Part shown: one piece after another, positions 44,501 to 52,960 of the stretch
Numbering within the stretch: the first letter of the stretch is position 1
How the letters are laid out: each line of letters begins with the position of its first letter
Source of the DNA: an uncultured Clostridia bacterium
Lineage (GTDB): Bacteria; Bacillota; Clostridia; Oscillospirales; Ruminococcaceae
Reading direction: 5' to 3'
Assembly: GCA_947631995.1 (NCBI GenBank)
Contig: CANRNT010000002.1
Coordinates: 48,460 to 112,459, forward strand
Length of the DNA stretch: 64,000 bases
Program-made: the position numbers and the translations under genes
The notes under the pieces: model-generated
What the model was told of the DNA's origin: nothing
The model's database searches: none
The model's input: the letters and a program-made list of their open reading frames with translations, nothing else

Positions 44501-45421
44501 CTAACGAACCGTGCAGCCTTCGAGATACTTTTTTAGCTCTGCGATGTATTCGCTGCATACCGCGCTTGGTATGAGGTTTTTCTTTACGATGTAGCCTATC
44601 TCCATAACGCTGTCCTCGGGGTCGTCAAACGGTACGGCAATGTAATCTCCGCCGTTCAGCTCTTCGCATATTATGCCCGAGCAGAGAGTATAACCGTTCA
44701 GCCCCACCATAAGGTTCAGCATGGTGGCTCTGTCGTTTGCTTTTATGGTTCTCGTGCAGCTGTTTGTGCTGAGTATCTCCTCCGCAAAATAGTACGAGCC
44801 TTCGCTTCCCTGCTCAAACGAAAGACAGGGATAGTCGGCAAGCTGCTGCGGCGAAATGCTCTTTTGCCCCGCGAGAGGGTGTCCTTTACACATATAAACA
44901 TAGGCTTTGCAGTCTATCAGCTTGTGAAATTCCAATGAATTTGCGTTGAGCGTCCTGATGATAGCCTTGCGGTTGAAATCGCTCAGATATATTATACCAA
45001 TCTCGCTTCTCATAGTGTTCACATCGTCTATGACTTCCTTGGTTTTCGTTTCGCGGACCGCGAACTCGTACTCGGCGGTGTTATATCTTTTTGCCAGCTC
45101 GACAAAGCTCTTTACCGCAAACGAGTAGTGCTGCGTTGAAATGCCGAACTTCTTTTTGCGCGTTCCGCCCTTGCCGTACTGTTCCGCCAAAGTTTCATAC
45201 TGAGAGTACAGCTGTCTTGCTGAAACAATAAAATCTAACCCGTCGTTTGTCAGCGTCATACCCTTTCCGCTTCTGTGAAAAATGGATATGCCGAGCTCGT
45301 TTTCAAGCTCCTGAACGGCGGTAGTCAGCGAGGGCTGCGAGATATAAAGTATATCAGCCGCTTTGCTGAGCGAGCCCGCTTCCGAAATAGTGATGATGTA
45401 ATGAAGCTGCTGAAGTGTCAT
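44501..45421 (-). CDS. LysR-family transcriptional regulator
   Basis: 306 residues. N-terminal helix-turn-helix MTLQQLHYIITISEAGSLSKAADILYISQPSLT and an effector-binding domain of two lobes. It is divergent from the Rrf2 gene, with 100 bases between the starts and a 15-bp imperfect palindrome in the middle. Being close to cysK, it might respond to sulfur metabolites, but that is inference. AGGAG lies upstream of the ATG. Confidence 0.92.
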   Translation of the reverse strand: MTLQQLHYIITISEAGSLSKAADILYISQPSLTTAVQELENELGISIFHRSGKGMTLTNDGLDFIVSARQLYSQYETLAEQYGKGGTRKKKFGISTQHYSFAVKSFVELAKRYNTAEYEFAVRETKTKEVIDDVNTMRSEIGIIYLSDFNRKAIIRTLNANSLEFHKLIDCKAYVYMCKGHPLAGQKSISPQQLADYPCLSFEQGSEGSYYFAEEILSTNSCTRTIKANDRATMLNLMVGLNGYTLCSGIICEELNGGDYIAVPFDDPEDSVMEIGYIVKKNLIPSAVCSEYIAELKKYLEGCTVR

Positions 45422-45456
45422 AAATTATTTTCTCCTGAATTTTATTTTTTGGTACA

Positions 45457-45471
45457 AGGTATTGAAAACCT
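45457..45471. promoter_or_regulatory. Imperfect palindrome between lysR and rrf2
   Basis: AGGTATTGAAAACCT: six of seven base pairs match around a central G. It covers the -35 of the Rrf2 gene promoter, so binding would probably block it. Either regulator could bind. Confidence 0.5.
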
Positions 45472-45490
45472 ACAAAATATATGTTATTAT
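45462..45490 (+). promoter_or_regulatory. Promoter of the Rrf2 gene
   Basis: TTGAAA (45462-45467), 17-base spacer, TATTAT (45485-45490) with extended -10 TGT. Confidence 0.75.
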
Positions 45491-45521
45491 AGTAGTATAG
45501 ATGATATAGGGGGCGCTTAAT

Positions 45522-45959
45522 ATGAGGATATCTACAAAAGGACGGTACGCGGTGCGTATGCTGCTGGATTTGGCAGAACATCAGAATGACGGATACGTCG
45601 CGCTGAAAGATATCGCTGGCAGACAGGGAATATCAAAAAAGTATCTTGAACAGATAGTCCCCGTGCTGTCAAAGGGAAATGTCCTGCGGACGAGCAGAGG
45701 CTTTCAGGGAGGTTATATGCTTGCCGCTTCGCCCGACAAATTTACTGTCGGAGAGATACTGCGCCTGACGGAAGGCAGTCTTGCGCCCGTTGCCTGCCTT
45801 GAACATTTGCCTGTCGAGTGCGACAGGAGAGGAGAGTGTGCCACGCTGCCGATATGGCAGGGGCTTTACAAGGTCATCAATGAGTATCTGGACTCCATAA
45901 CGCTTCAGGACATTCTTGACAAGCAGCGCGAGAGCTACGGCAGCGATTATATGATATGA
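45522..45959 (+). CDS. Rrf2-family regulator with three cysteines (IscR/CymR-like)
   Basis: 145 residues. Winged helix MRISTKGRYAVRMLLDLAEH typical of Rrf2. Cys92, Cys100 and Cys106 occur in the loop that holds a 2Fe-2S cluster in IscR (92/98/104 there); CymR-type members without a cluster lack these cysteines. It thus could sense Fe-S status. The next gene, convergent, is cysK; in Firmicutes CymR works together with CysK, so sulfur control is also possible. GGGGGC upstream of the ATG. Confidence 0.9.
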   Translation: MRISTKGRYAVRMLLDLAEHQNDGYVALKDIAGRQGISKKYLEQIVPVLSKGNVLRTSRGFQGGYMLAASPDKFTVGEILRLTEGSLAPVACLEHLPVECDRRGECATLPIWQGLYKVINEYLDSITLQDILDKQRESYGSDYMI

Positions 45960-45981
45960 CAAAAGAACAATAAAACAGATA

Positions 45982-46006
45982 AGCGGCAGGCAATGCGTCT
46001 GCCGCT
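45982..46006. terminator. Bidirectional terminator between rrf2 and cysK
   Basis: Perfect 8-bp stem AGCGGCAG/CTGCCGCT with a 9-base loop; A/T-rich on both sides. Confidence 0.75.
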
Positions 46007-46018
46007 GTTATTATTCTA

Positions 46019-46948
46019 TTATTCGGAGAACATCGGTGTTGAGAGATAGCGGTCGCCTGTGTCGGGCAGCAGAGCGACTATTATCTTTCCCTTGTTTTCG
46101 GGTCTTTGAGCGAGCTGTGCTGCAGCCCATACTGCCGCGCCAGATGTTATGCCGACGAGAAGGCCCTCTTTTCTTGCGAGCGCTCTGCCCGTTTCAAAGG
46201 CGTCCTCGTTCTCAACGGTGATTATCTCATCGTAAATATCGGTGTTGAGCGTATCGGGAACGAAGCCTGCGCCTATGCCCTGAAGCTTGTGCGCTCCCGC
46301 AACTCCCTTTGACAGCACGGGAGAACCCGCAGGCTCGACCGCGACTATCTTTACATCGGGGTTCTGACTTTTCAGATACTCTCCGACGCCCGTTATCGTG
46401 CCGCCTGTGCCTACTCCGGCAACGAAGATATCAACTTTGCCGTCGGTATCGTTCCATATTTCCGGACCTGTGGTCGCGCGGTGTATCGCAGGGTTTGCCG
46501 GGTTGACGAACTGACCCGGAATAAAGCTTCCCTCTATTTCCTTTGCAAGCTCATCAGCCTTTGCAATAGCGCCTTTCATGCCCTTTGCCCCCTCTGTGAG
46601 AACAAGCTCGGCGCCGTAAGCCTTGAGGAGATTTCGTCTTTCGATACTCATGGTATCGGGCATGGTGAGAATTATCCTGTATCCTCTCGATGCCGCCACA
46701 GAGGCAAGACCTATTCCCGTATTACCGCTGGTCGGCTCGATTATGGTAGAGCCTTTTTTCAGCAGACCTTTGGACTCTGCATCGTTTATCATAGCATTTG
46801 CGATCCTGTCCTTGACGCTTCCCGCAGGGTTAAAATACTCCAGCTTTGCGAGGATATCAGCACCGAGCTGCTTATCTTCGGCATAGTTGGAAAGCTTCAG
46901 CAGCGGAGTTGCGCCTATAAGATCGGTCAATTTTTCATATACTTTCAT
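46019..46948 (-). CDS. cysK: Cysteine synthase A (O-acetylserine sulfhydrylase)
   Basis: 309 residues. PLP lysine Lys46 in NPAGSVKDR, substrate loop TSGNTG, and the glycine-rich phosphate loop [10 protein letters not shown]. It makes L-cysteine from O-acetylserine and sulfide. A consensus promoter and a palindrome at the transcription start suggest regulated expression. Single-gene unit. Confidence 0.96.
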   Translation of the reverse strand: MKVYEKLTDLIGATPLLKLSNYAEDKQLGADILAKLEYFNPAGSVKDRIANAMINDAESKGLLKKGSTIIEPTSGNTGIGLASVAASRGYRIILTMPDTMSIERRNLLKAYGAELVLTEGAKGMKGAIAKADELAKEIEGSFIPGQFVNPANPAIHRATTGPEIWNDTDGKVDIFVAGVGTGGTITGVGEYLKSQNPDVKIVAVEPAGSPVLSKGVAGAHKLQGIGAGFVPDTLNTDIYDEIITVENEDAFETGRALARKEGLLVGITSGAAVWAAAQLAQRPENKGKIIVALLPDTGDRYLSTPMFSE

Positions 46949-46974
46949 TTAAGATCACTCCTTAACAAATTAAA

Positions 46975-46991
46975 CCTATCGGCTTTATAGG
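46975..46991. promoter_or_regulatory. Palindrome at the cysK transcription start
   Basis: CCTAT-N7-ATAGG overlaps the predicted start site (about 46986). It is a candidate operator for the nearby Rrf2 or LysR regulator. Confidence 0.5.
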
Positions 46992-46992
46992 C

Positions 46993-47021
46993 ATTATAGC
47001 ACAGCCGTAAAAATATGTCAA
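46993..47021 (-). promoter_or_regulatory. cysK: Promoter of cysK
   Basis: On the minus strand: TTGACA (47016-47021), 17-base spacer, TATAAT (46993-46998). Confidence 0.88.
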
Positions 47022-47093
47022 GAGATTTTGCAGGATTTTTTTATATTTGGAGATTTGCACAATCGGGACGCGCATTACAGTCAAAATACTTTC

Positions 47094-47113
47094 CATATTG
47101 CAACATATTGCAA
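47094..47113. repeat. Tandem 10-bp repeat CATATTGCAA x2
   Basis: Two perfect copies lie just past the terminator of the PII-like gene and about 75 bases upstream of the cysK -35. Purpose unknown. Confidence 0.6.
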
Positions 47114-47140
47114 AAAGAGCAGAAGATAAAACTTCTGCTC
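47112..47140 (-). terminator. Terminator of the prmA unit
   Basis: Perfect 9-bp stem GAGCAGAAG/CTTCTGCTC with minus-strand TTTTT. Confidence 0.9.
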
Positions 47141-47164
47141 CAGGTCTGTTGAGATGATATATAC

Positions 47165-47503
47165 TTAAACGATACCCTCTGAAAATGTGATCGGCAGGGC
47201 GAACATAACGCCCGCGTTGGGCTTTGACAGGTCGCCGCACACCTCATGCACTACGTTTTTAGCCGCTTCGAGCTTATCCTCGGGCAGCGCCAGCAAGATC
47301 ATATTTCCGTTTGTGGGCGGAATGTTGCCCAGTATAGTGCCAATAGCGGCAAGCATCTGCAAATTCTGACTTTTGGCGAGCGATCTTGCCATACCTGTGG
47401 TCTCAATGACCGTACCGCCCTTTATGCCGTTTTCGGCGAATGACTGCATCAGGGTATCCACGATATCCGATTTTTTTAAAATGATGACTAATAACTGCTG
47501 CAT
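47165..47503 (-). CDS. PII-like small regulatory protein
   Basis: 112 residues with the beta-alpha-beta order of PII/CutA-like ferredoxin folds: LLVIILKKSDIVDTLMQSFAENGIKGGTVIETTGM at the start and AGVMFALPITFSEGI at the end, similar to the last strand of GlnB. The T-loop tyrosine of GlnB is not present. So it belongs to the wider PII superfamily, with ligand unknown. It starts 3 bases after prmA's stop and is co-transcribed with it. Confidence 0.7.
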   Translation of the reverse strand: MQQLLVIILKKSDIVDTLMQSFAENGIKGGTVIETTGMARSLAKSQNLQMLAAIGTILGNIPPTNGNMILLALPEDKLEAAKNVVHEVCGDLSKPNAGVMFALPITFSEGIV

Positions 47504-47506
47504 TTT

Positions 47507-48502
47507 TTACCTCTCTTTCTGTTGACCCGAAGTCGTCCGCTTTATGAATGAGCAGGCGATCCAGTCGTCCTTTTGCCTTTTTTCGATAAGTGTAAAACCG
47601 TGTTTCGCAATAGCGTCAATTACCTCGTTCAGGCGTTTTTCGATAATGCCCGATACGATAAGCATACCGTTTTCTCTGACAAATCCGTCGAAGTACTGCG
47701 ACATGGCTATCAGGACATCTGCGACGATATTGGCGCACACCACGTCATAGCCTGTGCCGATTTTTTCTCTCAGCCTGCTGTCGCTGGTGATGTCGCCGCA
47801 CATCGAAGTATAACGGCTTTCCGCAATACCGTTTTTGCGCGCGTTTTCCTTAGCTGCCGCTGCCGCGTCGTTTTCGATATCGACCGCCGCCGCATAGGCT
47901 GCTCCCAATTTTACCGCGCTTACGGAAAGTATCCCGCTGCCGCAGCCGAGATCGAGAAGCCTGTCGCCGCTTGCGATATTCTTTTCAAGGAGTTCCAGAC
48001 AAAGCTGTGTTGTGTTGTGCTGACCTGTGCCGAAGCTTGCCGCAGGGTCTATCTCCACCACGGTGCGCTCTTCGTCGGGCTCTGCGATCTCCCACGAAGG
48101 CTTTATCAGCAGCTTATCTCCTATTTTAAGCGGTTTGAAATACTTTTTCCAGTTGTTCGCCCAATCCTCTTCGCGTATCGATGAAAACTCACAAACCAGT
48201 CTGCCCAGTTCTTTGTTTTCGTCCGCCGCTTTAAGAGAGCTCAGCTCCGTTTTTATCATAGAAAGCATTTCAAGCCCCTCGGCGTCGTCGGGTATATAAA
48301 CGGTGACCGACGTTTCGGCGGTGCGAAGCTCATACAGATCGTCGTCTATGTAATCCCAGTTGCCGTCCTTATGAAGAAGAAAGTCCTCAAAATCATTTTT
48401 ATCCTGAATAACGAAGCCGCTTATGCCTATATCCATAAGTCTGCCTGTAACTGCTTCCACCCCCTGCGATGAGGTGAATATCTTCAGCTCTGTCCAGTTC
48501 AC
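47507..48502 (-). CDS. prmA: Ribosomal protein L11 methyltransferase
   Basis: 331 residues from the GTG at 48502, which has AAGGAAG 8 bases upstream; a GTG three codons earlier is too close to that site. N-terminal substrate-recognition domain, then the SAM-binding domain with LLDLGCGSGILSVSAVKLGA and CANIVADVLI. It trimethylates L11. Promoter with extended -10 lies upstream. Confidence 0.93.
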   Translation of the reverse strand: MNWTELKIFTSSQGVEAVTGRLMDIGISGFVIQDKNDFEDFLLHKDGNWDYIDDDLYELRTAETSVTVYIPDDAEGLEMLSMIKTELSSLKAADENKELGRLVCEFSSIREEDWANNWKKYFKPLKIGDKLLIKPSWEIAEPDEERTVVEIDPAASFGTGQHNTTQLCLELLEKNIASGDRLLDLGCGSGILSVSAVKLGAAYAAAVDIENDAAAAAKENARKNGIAESRYTSMCGDITSDSRLREKIGTGYDVVCANIVADVLIAMSQYFDGFVRENGMLIVSGIIEKRLNEVIDAIAKHGFTLIEKRQKDDWIACSFIKRTTSGQQKER

Positions 48503-48547
48503 GATACACACTTCCTTTAAACGCCGCTGTCAGAACGACGTATTGTT

Positions 48548-48576
48548 ATTATAACATATTTGAGCAATTTTGTAAA
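48548..48576 (-). promoter_or_regulatory. Promoter of the prmA unit
   Basis: On the minus strand: TTTACA (48571-48576), 17-base spacer, TATAAT (48548-48553) with TGT extension. Confidence 0.78.
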
Positions 48577-48603
48577 GAGTTTATTTTTCGTTGAAAATGT
48601 TTA

Positions 48604-48630
48604 GCATATAGCCTGTTTTGCATGAATATA
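48604..48630 (+). promoter_or_regulatory. Possible sporulation (SigE-like) promoter of sipL
   Basis: CATGAATATA at 48621-48630 resembles a SigE -10 (CATACAMT), with GCATATA at 48604-48610 as a possible -35, but the spacer is shorter than usual. No SigA promoter is seen here, which fits a sporulation gene. A small TTAGG-N5-CCTAA inverted repeat follows at 48637-48651. Confidence 0.35.
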
Positions 48631-48683
48631 AATGTTTTAGGCAAAACCTAACGCAATATCAATTCATTTATCAGGAGGAAGCT

Positions 48684-50222
48684 ATGGACTTTAAATTGAA
48701 CCGTGAGATCTTTACTGCTTCGGAGACCGCTTCCGATAACGGCTACGAGCAGGCAATCGAGCTTGACTACATTCTTCCCGATTACTATCCCGACATTTTC
48801 AGAGTACTCAAATGCAGACTGCTGCCCAGGATAGTATCGCAGAGCATAAACGGCGACAAGCTTACATATGAGCTGTGCGCGGTCATAAAGGTGATGTACG
48901 TCAGCGAAAATTCGGATAAGCTAAACTGCATAGAGCAGAAGCTCAATTACACCCGCTCGTGCGATATCCCGAGCGGACTTAAAAACCCGTGTGTTACTGT
49001 AATTGCCAAGGCGGATTACATAAACTGCCGCGTTGTAAATCAAAGGCGTCTGGATCTGAGGGGAGCGGCTACCTCTAAGGTAAAGCTTTGCTCCGAAAAG
49101 GGCAGGTCGGTCATTTCTGACGCTGTGGGCTGCGGAGTTCAGCTTTGCCACGAGCCCGTAACATATCCGACCAACAGGCTGTATTGCTCGAAGCGCATAA
49201 CGATAGTAGAGGAGCTGGAGCTCGGAGAAACAAAGCCGCCCGTTTCAACTATTATCCGCAGCGACTGCATAGCGGTGCTTACCGAAAAGAAGCTGGTCTC
49301 GGGCAAGCTTGTAATAAAGGGCGAAGCATATATAAATGTTCTTTACGGCAGCGACGGAGAAAGCTCCTCCCTCGAAACGATGAAGTTTTCTGTACCGTTC
49401 AGCCAGATAATGGATATAGACGGTATAGATGAGCGATACGAGAGCTTCGTTGAGCTTTTGCAGAGCGGGTGCAGCGTTATCGCAAAGGGAGACAGCCAGA
49501 AAACGCTGGAATGTGAGATAGTTCTTCTCGTCAACTGCCGCGCCGTAAGATACGAAACGGGAGAGCTTGTTACAGACGTTTATTCTACAAAATACGATCT
49601 TGATATAGAACGCAGCGAAGAGAAGATAGAGAGCGTTCCTGCGGCGATATGCGAGCCGCACACGCAGACTGCAAGGCTTACCTGTCAGGACGGCGAGATA
49701 GCGGCGGTATATGATAACTGGTGCAGCGTTTCAAATGTCGGCGGACGGTTCAGCTTTGACAAGAACAGTCTGGTAGTCAGCGGAAATCTTTGCTTTGCGC
49801 TAGTCGGCAGGAATGACAGCGGTATGCCGATATATCTGGAGACCGACACCGCGTTTGAGCATATCATAGAGAGCGAATGTGCAACGCAGGACAGTATCAT
49901 AGACCCGACAGTAGATATCGTAGGCTGCTCATATACTCTCTGCGATCCGAGCACCGTTGAGATAAAAGCCGATCTCAGCATATGCGGAACGGTATCCAAG
50001 CTCATCACTAAAAAGCTCATCACCGATATAAAGATATCGGACGAACAGACCGAAAAGCGCAGAATGAGCGCTCTGAAGCTGTATTACGCCAAGAGCGGCG
50101 AGAGGGTCTGGGATATCGCAAAGAGATACCGCATACCTCTTTCGGCGATAATCGGAGAAAACGAGCTTACAGCCGATATCCTGAGCGAGGATAAAATGCT
50201 CATGATACCCGATATAGACTAA
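48684..50222 (+). CDS. sipL: SpoIVA-interacting protein SipL (SPOCS/DUF3794 plus LysM)
   Basis: 512 residues from the ATG at 48684 (AGGAGGAAG upstream). The N-terminus has several SPOCS (DUF3794) units, for example ILPDYYPDIFRVLKC and later repeats, and the C-terminal 48 residues form a LysM domain (YYAKSGERVWDIAKRYRIPLSAI). In C. difficile SipL binds SpoIVA through LysM and places the coat on the forespore. The next gene here is spoIVA, which supports the call. Confidence 0.92.
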   Translation: MDFKLNREIFTASETASDNGYEQAIELDYILPDYYPDIFRVLKCRLLPRIVSQSINGDKLTYELCAVIKVMYVSENSDKLNCIEQKLNYTRSCDIPSGLKNPCVTVIAKADYINCRVVNQRRLDLRGAATSKVKLCSEKGRSVISDAVGCGVQLCHEPVTYPTNRLYCSKRITIVEELELGETKPPVSTIIRSDCIAVLTEKKLVSGKLVIKGEAYINVLYGSDGESSSLETMKFSVPFSQIMDIDGIDERYESFVELLQSGCSVIAKGDSQKTLECEIVLLVNCRAVRYETGELVTDVYSTKYDLDIERSEEKIESVPAAICEPHTQTARLTCQDGEIAAVYDNWCSVSNVGGRFSFDKNSLVVSGNLCFALVGRNDSGMPIYLETDTAFEHIIESECATQDSIIDPTVDIVGCSYTLCDPSTVEIKADLSICGTVSKLITKKLITDIKISDEQTEKRRMSALKLYYAKSGERVWDIAKRYRIPLSAIIGENELTADILSEDKMLMIPDID

Positions 50223-50244
50223 ATTCAGAAAGGAATGCGTGTAT

Positions 50245-51720
50245 ATGAATAACGACATCTATAAGGATATTGCCAAACGCACCGAAGGCGACATCTATAT
50301 CGGAGTAGTCGGCCCTGTCCGCACGGGCAAATCGACGTTCATAAAGCAGTTTATGGAGAACCTTGTAATTCCGAACATAGAGAGCGACTTCAGAAAGGAA
50401 AGGGCAGTAGATGAGCTGCCGCAGTCCTCGGGCGGAAAAACGATAATGACGACCGAACCTAAGTTCATTCCCGAGGAGGCCGTTGAAATATGTATTGACG
50501 ACAATATCCGCTTTAATGTACGCATGATAGACTGTGTCGGCTACATTATCCCCAGCGCGATAGGCTACATAGAAAATGAAGCTCCGCGTATGGTGCATAC
50601 TCCGTGGTTTGAAGACCCCGTACCGTTCAATATGGCTGCGGAGGTAGGAACGCAAAAGGTCATCACCGAGCATTCTACCATAGGACTTGTAATAACTACC
50701 GACGGCTCTATAACCGATCTTCCCCGCGATGAATATGAGGAATGTGAGGAAAGATTGATAGATGAGCTGAAAGAGCTGGGAAAGCCGTTTGTTGTTCTCA
50801 TGAACACGGTGCACCCAAACTCAAAGGAGATAAAGGCGCAGTGCGAGAAGCTTTCGGAAAAATACGGCGCGGTGGTCATGCCGGTGAACTGTCTTGAGCT
50901 GGGCGAGGAGGATATCAAGGGCATACTTTTGCAGATACTCAACGCTTTCCCCGTTAAGGAGATAAACATCGAAATGCCCCATTGGATAGCCGCTCTCGAT
51001 AAAGGTCATTGGCTCAAGGAGGATATTTTTACCACGATAAAGAGCTGCGCCGAGTGTGTTACAGCCGTGCGTGATATAAAGTGCTGCGCCGAGAAGATAT
51101 GTGATTGCGAGCATATCGTTGATTCGCGTATCGTATCCATAGATCTGGGCACGGGCAGCGCTTGCGTTGAGGTAACTACGGATAAGAACCTGTTCTTCAG
51201 GATAATAGGCGAAGCGACGGGTCTGGAGATAACGGGTGAGAGCGATCTTATGCCGCAGATACTGGAGCTTGTTCGCATAAGGAACAGGTTTGAAAAATTC
51301 TCCGAGGCTCTGGAGCAGGTAGAGGAGACAGGTTACGGGATAGTTATGCCGTCAACTGAAGAGCTTACGCTCGATGAGCCGGAGATAATCAAGCAGGGCG
51401 GCAAATACGGCGTGCGCCTGAAAGCTACCGCACCCTCCATACATATGCTCAAAGCTAACATAGAGGCGGAGGTATGCCCGATAGTGGGAAGCGAAAAGCA
51501 GTCCGAGGAGCTTGTGCTGTATATGCTCAATGATTTTGAGGAGTCTCCCGAGAAGATATGGGACAGCAACATCTTCGGCAAATCGCTGCACGAGCTGGTA
51601 GGCGAGGGACTTCACAACAAGCTCGCAAAAATGCCGGACGAAGCGCGCGGAAAGCTGTCGGAGACCGTTGAGAGAATGATAAACGAGGGCTGTTCGGGGC
51701 TTATCTGCCTTATACTCTAA
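50245..51720 (+). CDS. spoIVA: Stage IV sporulation protein A (coat morphogenetic ATPase)
   Basis: 491 residues from the ATG at 50245 (AGAAAGGA 10 bases upstream; a GTG two codons earlier is also possible). Walker A GPVRTGKST (23-31) in a TRAFAC-like ATPase domain, MIDCVGYIIP as the Walker B region, then middle and C-terminal domains ending in the conserved EGCSGLICLIL, the part that anchors to the forespore membrane via SpoVM. It polymerises with ATP to form the coat basement layer. Confidence 0.97.
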   Translation: MNNDIYKDIAKRTEGDIYIGVVGPVRTGKSTFIKQFMENLVIPNIESDFRKERAVDELPQSSGGKTIMTTEPKFIPEEAVEICIDDNIRFNVRMIDCVGYIIPSAIGYIENEAPRMVHTPWFEDPVPFNMAAEVGTQKVITEHSTIGLVITTDGSITDLPRDEYEECEERLIDELKELGKPFVVLMNTVHPNSKEIKAQCEKLSEKYGAVVMPVNCLELGEEDIKGILLQILNAFPVKEINIEMPHWIAALDKGHWLKEDIFTTIKSCAECVTAVRDIKCCAEKICDCEHIVDSRIVSIDLGTGSACVEVTTDKNLFFRIIGEATGLEITGESDLMPQILELVRIRNRFEKFSEALEQVEETGYGIVMPSTEELTLDEPEIIKQGGKYGVRLKATAPSIHMLKANIEAEVCPIVGSEKQSEELVLYMLNDFEESPEKIWDSNIFGKSLHELVGEGLHNKLAKMPDEARGKLSETVERMINEGCSGLICLIL

Positions 51721-51749
51721 AAATATCCGCAACAGACTATAATAAAAAG

Positions 51750-51777
51750 AGCAGGGCTGCTTTTAGGCGACCCTGCT
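51750..51777. terminator. Terminator between spoIVA and the CBS gene
   Basis: AGCAGGG/CCCTGCT stem with inner pairs; A-run before and T-run after, suited to both convergent genes. Confidence 0.8.
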
Positions 51778-51790
51778 TTAGCTTTATTTT

Positions 51791-52231
51791 TTATGCTCGC
51801 TGCGCGGTGATATCCGCGGCGTTTTTTTCATTTTGCAGTTTGTTGTAAAAATACTGAAGTACGTCCTTTCTGGTTATAATACCAATGAAGATATTTCTGT
51901 CGTCAACTACCGGCACGAAATTCTGGTTCATGGTCATCAGCAGAAGATCCTCCAGCTTTGCATTGACGCTTACCGCTTTGTTTACGGTCCTCAGCTTTAC
52001 CGACTCCAGAGGCATATGCTCCGTAGCTTTCAGAGCGTCCTCGCCGCAGCCCAGCACCAACCACAAAAAGTCGCCCTCCGTCACGGTCGCGACGTATTCT
52101 CCGTTCCTGTTGATGATAGGTACAGCCGTGTAGCCGGACGAACGCATTTTTTCCAGCGCCTGCCTTACCGTGCAGTCACTCATGAGGTGCGCGACCTCTT
52201 GCTTTGGCTTCAGGAAAAATAGTATGTTCAT
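51791..52231 (-). CDS. Tandem CBS-domain protein (CbpB/DarB-like)
   Basis: 146 residues with two CBS domains (about 12-70 and 80-132) and a short tail. The size and stand-alone form match the c-di-AMP receptor DarB/CbpB (YkuL), which controls Rel-dependent (p)ppGpp and pyruvate carboxylase in Bacillus; ligand here is not proven. The ATG has no ribosome site close by: AAAGGAGG lies 25 bases upstream at 52257-52264, with a small TGCC/GGCA hairpin between, and a tiny frame (ATG 52267) ends in TAA directly before the ATG. Confidence 0.82.
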   Translation of the reverse strand: MNILFFLKPKQEVAHLMSDCTVRQALEKMRSSGYTAVPIINRNGEYVATVTEGDFLWLVLGCGEDALKATEHMPLESVKLRTVNKAVSVNAKLEDLLLMTMNQNFVPVVDDRNIFIGIITRKDVLQYFYNKLQNEKNAADITAQRA

Positions 52232-52268
52232 TTAAAAATGCCGTTTGGCAATCCGTCCTCCTTTCATA

Positions 52269-52296
52269 AAAGCAGATGATCGCGGGGAACTGCTTT
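52269..52296 (-). promoter_or_regulatory. Leader hairpin of the CBS gene
   Basis: AAAGCAG/CTGCTTT stem lies just upstream of the AAAGGAGG site in the mRNA. Confidence 0.5.
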
Positions 52297-52324
52297 GCTG
52301 TTTGTATTTTATCCCCATGAATAT

Positions 52325-52353
52325 ATTTTACCTCTTTTTGCCTCTCACGTCAA
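52325..52353 (-). promoter_or_regulatory. Promoter of the CBS gene
   Basis: On the minus strand: TTGACG (52348-52353), 17-base spacer, TAAAAT (52325-52330). Confidence 0.8.
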
Positions 52354-52512
52354 TAGGATAATATGAAAAGTCAGAGAAAGTTTTGTCAAATACGGAAACA
52401 AAGTTTGCGACTGGAGAAAAGGAGCCGTGAAATAAGTGACGTCATAAAAGCTATAATGGTGCTTTTTTCAACAAAAAAACTGTGCAATCAGACGATAATA
52501 TACGCTGTTCTA

Positions 52513-52540
52513 TTGACAAAATCACCAAAAAGAGTATAGT
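52513..52540 (+). promoter_or_regulatory. Promoter of the V/A-ATPase operon
   Basis: TTGACA (52513-52518), 16-base spacer, TATAGT (52535-52540). Two further TATAAT boxes follow in a tandem repeat. The 380 bases between the CBS gene and the first ATPase gene hold only this and the divergent promoter. Confidence 0.75.
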
Positions 52541-52560
52541 ATATAATAGGATATAATAGG
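52541..52560 (+). repeat. Tandem 10-bp repeat ATATAATAGG x2
   Basis: Perfect repeat directly after the -10 of the ATPase operon, so probably at the transcript start. It may add alternative -10 elements or influence start-site choice. Confidence 0.7.
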
Positions 52561-52614
52561 AATGTGGACGTGAACATATCTGCTTTTTTGAAAGCCGGAG
52601 AGGAGAAAGTGATA

Positions 52615-52920
52615 ATGGATATCATATCAGCTATTCTTGAAATAGATAATACCGCCAAGGAAATGATGAAGAACGCCGAAGAGAAAAGAAACGAGCTTAT
52701 GGACCGCGCAAGAGAAAGCGAGGCTGCGTCTCGCGAGGATATCATGGCGGCGGCAAAAAAAGAGACCGACGTATTTGAAAAGAACGAAAAAATGAACGCC
52801 GAAAAGGAAATAGACAGGATAGAGCAAGAAAAGCAAAAAACGATAGAGCGTCTTGACAGGACGTTTGAAGAGAACCGCGGCAGGTGGGCAAGCGAGATAT
52901 TTGAAAGTATCGTTGGCTGA
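52615..52920 (+). CDS. ntpF: V/A-type ATPase peripheral stalk subunit (G/H, NtpF)
   Basis: 101 residues from the ATG at 52615 (GGAGAGGAG upstream; GTG at 52609 is an alternative). The whole protein is a charged coiled coil (ILEIDNTAKEMMKNAEEKRNEL ...), as in the short stalk subunit that pairs with subunit E. Its place as first gene of the operon matches other eubacterial V-type operons. Confidence 0.82.
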   Translation: MDIISAILEIDNTAKEMMKNAEEKRNELMDRARESEAASREDIMAAAKKETDVFEKNEKMNAEKEIDRIEQEKQKTIERLDRTFEENRGRWASEIFESIVG

Positions 52921-52960
52921 CGTATGCTGTACGGTAATAAACGCAGGGCGGTGAACGGGA

